Source: Chloromonas sp. AAM2 (Eukaryota > Chlorophyta > Chlorophyceae > Chlamydomonadales > Chlamydomonadaceae). Taken from it: a DNA stretch of 10,561 bases. The stretch spans positions 1 through 10,561 of the forward strand of contig QAXH01003616.1 in NCBI GenBank assembly GCA_004335635.1, given 5' to 3'. This document shows positions 1-7,212 of the stretch, piece by piece (position 1 is the first letter of the stretch; each line of letters starts with the position of its first letter). A model generated the notes under the pieces. It was given only the letters and a program-made list of their open reading frames with translations. It did not search any database and had not been told where the DNA came from. The translations under genes and the position numbers were made by a program.

Positions 1-586
1 GAGATCGGCGGCTACCACGCAGGCCCTGCAAGTCCTCTGGCTTGGTCATCTTTCCACTGGGCGCGTTGCCCAGCACATCAAAAGCAGTGGGAAATCTCGC
101 TGCTGGGTTCGGAGCAGTTGCATAGAGACGGCTGCTGGTAGTAGGCTGCTCTTGGCTGTTAGTGGCTAAGGGCTGCTGGACTGAAGCAATGAGCTGCTGC
201 ACTGTCGGCATGGGCTTCTTGGAAGGAAGTGCGCTCTGTTGCTGAGAAGGTGGTGTGCCATGCTGTGTAGACGCCGCTGCCTGTTGTGCAGATGCTTCTG
301 GCTGCGTAGCAGATACCACTGGCTGCTTCGCGAGCACTGTTGGTTCATGTTGGCCTTTCGGCTCTACAGTGGGTTGAATCAGCCCCATGGGTCCGTGACT
401 GGGCTGGCCATCTGGTGCGACCAGGCCGCCTGCGCTCACAAGCGAGCTGGCTGTTTTCTCCTCCGCAATGGAGGCCATCGCTGTGCTCTGGCCTTCTGTA
501 GACGAAGAAATTTGTGTGCCTAGAGACTGGGGTTGGGTGGCACCGTTCCAAGCCCGCAAGTCAGACGATGTTCCAGCCTCGGACAT
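1..586 (-). CDS. Unrecognised low-complexity protein, N-terminal part (runs off the window)
   Basis: An ATG at 586-584 opens a frame of 195 codons that reaches base 1 with no stop, so the gene continues outside the window. An in-frame TAA lies two codons upstream, which makes this the first possible Met of the frame. The product starts MSEAGTSSDLRAW and is rich in Gln, Ser, Thr, Pro and Ala, with many QQ, QP and SS pairs. Lys/Arg become more frequent near the edge (GKMTKPEDLQGLRGSRR). I see no signal peptide, membrane segment or known domain; it reads like a disordered N-terminal tail of a larger protein such as a nuclear or regulatory factor, which is only a guess. A 586-base open frame of biased but non-repetitive composition is unlikely by chance. 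A splice donor may lie near base 15, so the last few residues are less certain. Confidence 0.62.
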   Translation of the reverse strand, partial: MSEAGTSSDLRAWNGATQPQSLGTQISSSTEGQSTAMASIAEEKTASSLVSAGGLVAPDGQPSHGPMGLIQPTVEPKGQHEPTVLAKQPVVSATQPEASAQQAAASTQHGTPPSQQQSALPSKKPMPTVQQLIASVQQPLATNSQEQPTTSSRLYATAPNPAARFPTAFDVLGNAPSGKMTKPEDLQGLRGSRRS

Positions 587-1141
587 GCGTTAATGACTTG
601 ACAAAGCGAGTGGGAAAGGGCGGACGGTCGAGGTGCAAATCCGGCCAACCAACCGTCGCCGAGGCCTCTTCGAGGTGATGAAGGACTAGCGTAATAACAC
701 GGTACCAGTAGCCTTGACACGGTGTACGCTTCCAACGCACATTGCCGGCTGGTCAGCTTGGGAGACGAACTGGCACAGTCTCTCGGCCCCACTTTCCTCA
801 AAGGCCTCCCTCTCCTGACCAAGCTATCTGTACTCGAGGCAAGACTTGACGACAGCTCGACAGCTGTTCAGGCTAACATTTGTGCACCGTTAGGCTACCG
901 TTGGCTACCGTTTCGTTCGTTCGCTCGTCGCCTAACTGTCCCTTGTTGTCCCTGCCCTATAATGACCTCCCTATTATAGAAATACCTGCTGGCTTGCTTG
1001 GGCATGGGTGTCAGGAGCCACCCTTTTGCACCTCCCCCCACAGAATTTCAACTCTTGGACAGGCACCATACCCTGTTGGCATAGTCGTCGTCTGCTAGCG
1101 TGACAGGACTGACAAATCTGGACAGCCAGCCAGTTGTCGAT
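587..1141 (-). promoter_or_regulatory. 5' flank / probable 5' UTR and promoter region of the left gene
   Basis: This is the sequence upstream of the ATG at 586. I find no convincing coding region. AT-rich TATA-like elements stand out at 957-979, where CTATAAT and its reverse complement ATTATAG form a perfect 7-base inverted repeat around a 9-base spacer in otherwise GC-richer DNA. They lie about 370-390 bases upstream of the start codon, so they would imply a long 5' UTR or an intron in it. The region also has a short direct repeat of GGCTACCGTT near 892-911. Assignment as a promoter is inferred only from position. Confidence 0.25.
957..979. repeat. Perfect short inverted repeat of TATA-like sequence
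   Basis: CTATAAT at 957-963 is mirrored by ATTATAG at 973-979 with 9 bases between. It presents a TATA-like box on both strands. It could be a core promoter element of the left gene or a chance palindrome. Confidence 0.4.
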
Positions 1142-1150
1142 GTCATTACC

Positions 1151-1199
1151 GTGTGCCATTACCGCTCATTATCCCACCCAGGTGTGCCATTACCGCTCA
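1151..1199. repeat. Two exact 18-bp direct repeats
   Basis: GTGTGCCATTACCGCTCA occurs at 1151-1168 and again at 1182-1199, identical over 18 bases and 31 bases apart start to start. A partial third unit (CATTACCG) sits just upstream at about 1144-1151. The function is unknown. It could be a recent tandem duplication or paired protein-binding sites upstream of the left gene. Confidence 0.7.
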
Positions 1200-1370
1200 G
1201 CAAATTATTCATGTGCGGCCACGGCTGTAGGAGACTGTTTCTGGCAGGGAATCCTGTTGTGATTAAGTGCGACTTTCGATCGGGGCTAACACGAGGAATT
1301 AAGGGGAAATAAAGGCCAAACTCAGGACGCCTGAAACGCCGTTCCCTCTCACCCTGTACTCTCATCCACT

Positions 1371-1424
1371 CTGAATTCAAACTATGGATCAAACACCTGC
1401 ACCTTGGTGCCCTCACCCACCATT
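1371..1424. repeat. Dispersed degenerate repeat, copy 1
   Basis: From CTGAATT through AAACACC and CACCTTGGT this segment matches 2211-2262 in the same orientation at roughly 75% by eye. Both copies lie in non-coding DNA about 840 bases apart. They may be remains of a repeat family or of a duplicated segment. I cannot assign them to a known element. Confidence 0.35.
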
Positions 1425-1893
1425 AGCAAACACAATGAATTTGAAGGCTGCATAAGCATGTGCCGGAGCAGGACCAAGATAGTAATGTTAGCAAGAACTG
1501 CAGGGTTGGCTGCAGCCGCCTTCATCAACCCACATGCCGGCAGTGGCTTGCTACTTTCCCTCTGGGTCAGAGGCAATAATATTCAAAAGGCAAAGTCTGC
1601 AAGCCACATCTGGCTCATGGTCAGTTCTGTGCACGTGTCCGAGAGTGGTTTCCTTTGTGGTTGCACGGGATTGGCCTAACAGGCGGCAGGAGATTGTCTT
1701 TGAAGAGCAGATCCAACACTAGAAATCCGCACAAGCCCACGCAGAAGGCCCATCTAAGAAGGCCTGAAACGTTAGTAAAAAGAATGGGCTGGCACCGGAG
1801 CTTTCTTATGCTTTACTGGTCTGCTCCGAGTATCGTGACGGTCCCTATAGAAGGCTTATCCGTATTATTATTTGTATTAGTATTATCCTCACC

Positions 1894-1945
1894 CCAACCT
1901 GCTGCGGCGCGGCATCCATCCCAAACTGGGGCGGATGGAGGTTGG
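1894..1945. repeat. Interrupted inverted repeat (potential hairpin)
   Basis: The right arm GGATGGAGGTTGG (1933-1945) is the reverse complement of CCAACCT (1894-1900) plus CCATCC (1916-1921), with 15 extra GC-rich bases splitting the left arm. An 11-base spacer separates CCATCC from GGATGG. A run of ATT triplets lies just upstream (about 1862-1886). The meaning is unknown; it could be a transposon relic or a structured RNA. Confidence 0.4.
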
Positions 1946-2210
1946 CACGTCCGTCCCGAAGTGAGGACTATTGTAGCGTGACATGATGGCCAGGGCAGTG
2001 GGGTTCAGGTTGCCTGCAAGGCTGCTGTGGGGTGTGCCACAGCGGCCTTACACACGGCAGGGTGCACAGCCAGCCACACTGCCTATGGTGGCTGTCTGAG
2101 TTCTTTGGATGGAGCCACTGTAGTACGTCTCTCTCTCCAGAGAGATGTATATCCTGTACTTAACCCTGGTTATCCTGTCTCGAGGAATTCCAGGTCATCC
2201 AAACGACACT

Positions 2211-2262
2211 CTGAATTAAGCCAGGATGAAACACCAACACCTTGGTATCTTCATGCCATACT
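2211..2262. repeat. Dispersed degenerate repeat, copy 2
   Basis: This is the partner of 1371-1424, sharing CTGAATT, AAACACC and CACCTTGGT in the same order and spacing with small indels. No terminal repeats or target-site duplications are visible around it. Confidence 0.35.
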
Positions 2263-3395
2263 ACTATTGAGTTGCGATTGGACACACACGCACACGGTGC
2301 AAGCGGTGGGCAAAAAGTTTGCCTGAAATTACAACAAACTAGCCCAGCCACCCCTTTTGGCATGGCTAGACTGGCAATGCATCCACTGCCACCTGATCTG
2401 CAACCATCGCCAGGCCTTTGGCTAGGACTTAGTGGCTCTGTTCATACCCAGCATTTACTTGTGCATGTGGCGCTCCTGGCTGCCTCCCCCAGCAGTTGGT
2501 GCACTTGACCTTGCAGCCTTATCTCTCGAGTGCCTTTGTTTCTCCCTTCGGCCTCTGCTGGCCCTCTGATCTGAACCTTGCCGTTTTTTGACGTATCTTC
2601 ACCCTACCCATGGTTGCATGTTTAGGGTTGCGCCCGCAAGAGGATGGGGTTGTGCCCCCAAGCTGTAATCTACATATTGGCATGTTACCTGCACGCCAAG
2701 TGTCGTAAGCTTTCTGCCACTGGCAAGCTAAGCTCTACGCAGAGGCAAGATTGATGTATATAGCGGCAACCTTGTGGTATCGAAGCGGCTATCTAAAGTT
2801 TCAGGATTGAGGCACGAACTGGTGGACTGAATACTGAAGTGTTTATCCAGCTGTCCAGCTGCAGCCAACCACAGCTTGACCAACTCGCCGAAATCCATAC
2901 AATTCATTACTAGATTATAGGTACAGCTCAAAGCCTTTTGCGACTGTTTACACGTGTGCTCTGGAATGGATCATGATGAGTGAAATCTGGGAGCAGCATG
3001 GGCGGATGCATTCATCACGATGAGCCACTACGAAGTGTACTGATCATGGTCATGTGCCCCTAAATAATCAAGCTGACATCTGGAGCAGCAGCTAGGACCA
3101 GTACAGCTTGACGATCTGAACTGACATGCATGCTCATGAATTCTATCAATACACATTGAACCAGCAATTGTAGCAGGCCAGCGCATCAAATTTTCCAGCA
3201 ACCTGCAGCCTACACTGCAGTGACTGCTGCACTCTTGGGCACAGTTGGGCTCAATGGCAGTTAGTATGGACGTCTCAACTACAAATATCTATAGGATGAT
3301 CGGATACTGGGACAATAGGAAATAGGGCATGTCACTGTATCAACATGGCATAAAATGCAAAAAAGGGTCGCGCCTGTTGCACAACTTCCTTCTTA

Positions 3396-3446
3396 CATGA
3401 AACTGGTCTTTACATGAAAGTGGTGTTTACGTGAAACTGGTGTAAC
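3396..3446. repeat. Three tandem copies of a 17-bp unit
   Basis: CATGAAACTGGTCTTTA (3396-3412) is followed by CATGAAAGTGGTGTTTA (3413-3429) and CGTGAAACTGGTGTAAC (3430-3446), three head-to-tail 17-base units differing at a few positions. The array lies immediately beside the broken end of the kinase pseudo-exon at 3452. On the minus strand two unit junctions read TGTAA (at 3393-3397 and 3410-3414), the polyadenylation signal used by many green algae. Confidence 0.8.
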
Positions 3447-3451
3447 TACAC

Positions 3452-3609
3452 AGGGCGCAGGTAGGCCAGCCCACGTGCAATTTTGAGTGGCCAGTGACAG
3501 CATGACTGGCAGTGGTAGTTGTCTGCCCATACCAGGCACCGTAGGCAAGTCCATGCAAACGGAAAGGGGCGGTGCAGCTGGTACGACGTCATCATTGCTG
3601 TCAAGAAGC
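3452..3609 (-). pseudogene. Degenerate copy of kinase exon 9 (pseudo-exon)
   Basis: Read on the minus strand from 3609, this matches the start of the catalytic-loop exon at 6522-6366 at roughly 80% in DNA. The peptide begins LLDSNDDVVPAAPP against [14 protein letters not shown] in the intact gene, and both go on to GRQLPLPV. The splice acceptor CTGCAG just before the exon is kept, so the copy arose from genomic DNA and not from a spliced transcript. One extra base near 3480 shifts the frame before the IARGLAYL segment, and a TAG follows shortly after. Homology ends where the 17-base tandem repeats begin. The HRD catalytic loop, DFG and N-lobe are absent and I find no partner exons nearby, so it cannot encode a working kinase. 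It lies about 1.05 kb downstream of the intact gene's stop, in the same orientation. Confidence 0.85.
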
Positions 3610-4654
3610 CTGCAGTCGAAATACCTACAAATATAACCAGGCAGAACAGTCTCAGACAAACGGAGGAAAGGGGTCTGCTGAGAAGAACGCAACACCCAGC
3701 ATGACACCCACACCCAACCATCACATCCAAACAGACGAGGCCCGTCACACAGGTGAAAGTTCCAGGTGCCAAGGTGAAAGCTCTTTGATTACGTACGGAT
3801 GTTCATCATCACATGTATGATTGCTGCTTGAAGTGCCGCAACACCCACAGAACTGATTCCAGGCGCAGTAAACAATACGCAGGCTTCTAGAACTCCATGG
3901 AGGATCAGCCTAGATGACAAGCGCTTGAACGGAATAGAAAAATGGACGACCTCCTTAAAAAATTGCTTAGAAGTGCTTAGAGCCAGGCAAGTCATCCAAG
4001 CAACAGAACAGTGTGGGTACTCTTGTCAACAGCGCATGCCAGCATAAGCGCAACTGTGAACAGCTTCATTGCAGCAAATCAGTAAATGCACCTCCATGAG
4101 TGACGGTTGCAATCTATCAGTGTGCTGCAAAGCGCCAGGCATGTTTGTTCGACACTACCACGTAGCAGTTAGCAGTTGAAGCATAGCGACGTTGACCAGT
4201 GCAACTGAAGATCGGATCACTTGGCGCAAAGACAGTGCGATGATGCTGTACCGTCCATGCAACACTTGCACAAACGACCATTCCGTCTGCGCATTGCTTA
4301 CCAAGGAAAACTGTACTCCAAGTGGTAAATTCTCCGTGACAACACCTCATTGGTTACCAATCAGCTCCCAACTTGCTGGCTGCTAACCATACTATCTGGA
4401 CAAGACTCAACTGAACAGTTCTTGGGTGTAACCAAGAAGCCTACTCGGACTCAAGCCAGGATACTCGAAGCATGCGCCAAAAACTTCCATCCCTGATGGC
4501 TGAAACTCTTTGGTCTCAAGGGGCCCACTCCAGGCACACTAAGCACAGACTGGTTTGCATTTACCCTTAACTGCTAAACACCAGTTTCAGTAGTTTTGTA
4601 GCAAATTAGTGCCGGTGGTCTAATGCTACAATAAGCTGCTCTCTCTGACAGTGT
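3610..4654 (-). other. 3' flank / possible 3' UTR of the kinase gene
   Basis: About one kilobase downstream of the kinase stop codon holds no supported gene. No TGTAA lies on the minus strand between the stop and the 17-base repeats near 3410. If this organism uses that signal, the 3' UTR may run through this stretch and the pseudo-exon; otherwise another signal is used. Short open frames here show no protein-like features. Confidence 0.3.
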
Positions 4655-7212
4655 TCAGCTTGAAGGGCCGTGCACAGGCAGCCAACGAGCAAGCAGTTCC
4701 AGCTCGTTCACCACATCGTTTGCGGACGGACGGGCGGCTGGGTCGGCGCTCCAGCAGCGTTCGATGAGCTCTCGTAGCTTCGCAGGACACCTGAACGGAC
4801 AGGCCAGAGTTCAGGAGGTGTGAGAAATACTAGCAATGGACCAGTGTGCTTTGCAAATGCATCTTTTGGTTGGTCAAGGTCCACAGTTGCCGTTGAGGCA
4901 GACAAACCATAATAATAACCGTCATCTTGAGCATGGCATCAAATCCTAGGCCTGGCAGGGTCAAGTATCTTATGGGATCCAGTGACCTGCGCAGCTTCTC
5001 AACAGCTTCCCGTGACAACGTAATGCACCGTGGACACACACTGGCTTTTGATGGATTGCTATTGTTGTTGTCGTGACCCATGTCCCGTGTCGCTCCCTGC
5101 TCCATGGCACCGCAGGGGCCGCAGAGGCCGTCTCGCAAAGGGACCGATTGTGTGCCAACTCAACATGACTGGGACTTTGAATAACATCCAATAGAATTGG
5201 ATGGCTAAGACCGCTGAGCCACTTTCGGTGATTTTGTTGATTTCTGTCCTTTTCTTCGTTGATTGTAAAAAACCAACTCTTCACGCGCTCAGCCCACGTT
5301 ATGCGCACCTGTCTTCTGATGCTGTGAAGGGTGGACGTTGATGTTGCACCACCACAAGAAATAAAACCTGCACAAGGCATGGCATGCCTCCAGTATGGCC
5401 AACTAGCTCAAAACCAACGTTCAAACTGGATCAAGCAACAGTGCTGGAAATGCAGCAGTGACATGGCGTACTGATGTCACATGCATTTCCAGCTCACTCA
5501 CAGTGCCTGCCTCCAATCCCTGCCATGGTTGCTGACCGTGATGCTTGACTTGATGCAGGCTTTGCACATTTTTACCTACCATGCTTGCCTCCAGTCCGTG
5601 CCAGGGCTGTTGTCCATGGATCAGCTCCCAGAGGATCAACCCCAGAGAGTAGATACTGCAAAGATTCAAGGCAATCATAGTATGACAATGTGCTTTGTGA
5701 AAACCTGCAATTCACACATCAAGCAAGTGCCGAGGAACATTTCCTTTGTTCAGCCTGAATTCCGTCCTACAAACACAGGCTTCAAATGGCCGCAGCACCA
5801 TTGTTGCAATGATAAACGTGCTAGTTACAAGTGCTTACTCACACCACGTGGAGGTGTAGTTTGGCATGATGCACTGAGGTGTTTGTGGGACTGAATGAAT
5901 TCTGCCATCGAATATTAAAATCACAAAGAACTCTTACATTTCAAGGCCTTGAACTTACTCGCACTTGCTGGTGACGCCCTGGCGACCGGTCTTGAAGCAC
6001 TCAGGTGCCATGTAAGGCACTGTGCCAGTGGCAGGCGTCTCAGTCATCAGCACCACACTGGCCATCATACGAGAGAGGCCAAAGTCTGCAGCAAGACGGA
6101 CACTCAGGATGATTGGGTCAGTGTCAGACAGTTTTCTGCCCAGCAACTGAACGCACAAAAAACGCAGCATTGTAGCTTTACGGGCTGGCAACAGCGAAGC
6201 AAAACCTGTACTAGTGTAAGACGTGTCACAGAGCAGCCTGGCACTCACACAACCCGCGAACCCACCTGACAACTTTACTGTAAGATCGATGTCACTGGAA
6301 GTCGTATCCTTGACGTGTACGTTCAGCAATATGTTCGACGGCTTCAGATCTCTGTGAATGACAGTCGGGTGCAGGTAGGCCAGCCCACGTGCGATCTGAA
6401 TGGCCAGAGACAGCACGACTGGCAGGGGCAGCTGCCTGCCCACACCAGGCTCCGTAGGCAGGGTCATACAATCAGGACGGGGCGGTGCGGCTAGGATGAC
6501 GTCAGCACTGTTGTGAAGAAGCCTGCAGCCACAACAGGCTGGGGGGCTATGTGCATGCAAGTGCAACTGTGATGAAGCTGGCGGTAGTATTGACGTACGA
6601 ATATGCATAATAGGCTGCTGGCAAGAAGATTGATCACAGCCTTGAAAGGCTGGTCAGGCTCTCCGTTGGCACATGCACGTCTCTAGTGCACCTACAGCTC
6701 ACGTTTGCCAACGACTTGGCATGTCGGCCCACACCCTAGGCTTTAACAGCTCTAGCTGTGGACCGACTGCATACATTCCAATCCTTGGACCAGTGGCCCA
6801 ACGCCAATGGATCTCCTGTCAGTCACTGGCCCACGTCAACAGATACATAGCCACTGTAGCTGGAACCGCAAGCTTAAGCATTTGAACCAACACCACAAGT
6901 CAGAGCCAATTATATAGAGGCGACTTACTTGTCCAAGCTGCTGTGGCACAGCTCCAGTATCAGGAAGACATGGGTGTCATTGCAGCCCACACCCAGCAAT
7001 GTGACGATGTAAGGGTTGTGCAGGCGACTGAGGATGTCCAGCTCTTGCGCCAAGGTGTTGTCAGTTGCACTGATTGGAAACAGCTTCAGCGCCACTGGCT
7101 GTCCCTTGTACAGGCCTTGGTGCACGATGCCATGTGTGCCCATGCCAATCACGTGCTGTAGCACGACGTCATGTGTGACATCCACTGCTAACGACAAGTC
7201 CGTCACCAGTGG
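4655..7212 (-). CDS. Kinase catalytic domain of the receptor-like kinase (exons 8-13)
   Basis: The N-lobe has the glycine loop GMGTHGIV (418-425), the VALK lysine (K438) and the helix-C glutamate in AQELDIL (E452). The hinge continues into SSLDKLLHNS, then a Pro-rich insert (AAPPRPD) and ARGLAYLH. The catalytic loop is HRDLKPSN (546-553), the metal-binding motif DFG (576-578) and the activation segment ends GTVPYMAPE (596-604). [12 protein letters not shown] (helix F), RPPF and CW....ARPS (675-684) complete the C-lobe, and the protein ends 23 residues later. All residues needed for phosphotransfer are present, so an active kinase is expected. HRDLKPSN points to Ser/Thr specificity within the tyrosine-kinase-like group. 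The 59-base exon 12 (5367-5309) was found by its phase and its HQRPPF motif. Confidence 0.9.

Larger units (their letters stand above)
1200..3392. other. Intergenic stretch without a supported gene
   Basis: Apart from the degenerate repeat pair and the interrupted palindrome listed separately, I find no frame on either strand that reads like a real protein and no chain of exons with matching splice sites. The open frames present are short (under about 110 codons), lack recognisable motifs and overlap each other on opposite strands. I see no tRNA, rRNA or long terminal repeats. Confidence 0.5.

Noticed and set aside
239..523. Plus-strand open frame of 94 codons (Cys/Arg/Leu-rich)
   Set aside because: It lies wholly opposite the minus-strand 195-codon frame, and its Cys/Leu/Arg bias is what antisense of Gln/Ala/Ser codons gives. 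It is a shadow.
722..979. Plus-strand frame with a protein-like first half (LGDELAQSLGPTFLKGLPLLTKL)
   Set aside because: There is no ATG (GTG start), no recognisable domain and no clear splice partners, and it sits where the promoter or 5' UTR of the left gene should be. It could be an exon of something else but cannot be supported.
3446..3772. Minus-strand hydrophobic frame that looked like a secreted or membrane peptide ending in [11 protein letters not shown]
   Set aside because: The ending is the frameshifted kinase pseudo-exon, and the hydrophobic part is pyrimidine-rich intron-like sequence upstream of its acceptor.
4830..5138. Possible exon with REAVEKLRR before the last exon
   Set aside because: Its phase fits, but the donor (GTCACT) is poor and no acceptor fits. 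Exon 12 at 5367-5309 has good sites, the correct phase and the family-typical RPPF motif.
5481..5894. Plus-strand frame of 137 codons
   Set aside because: It runs antisense to kinase exon 11 and its flanking introns and shows no domain or splice context of its own.
5955..6608. A single 217-codon minus-strand exon spanning the kinase core
   Set aside because: It reads through because intron 9 happens to be open. Splicing it out restores VKLSDFGLSR, and the start of this frame extends upstream of the true acceptor at 6523.
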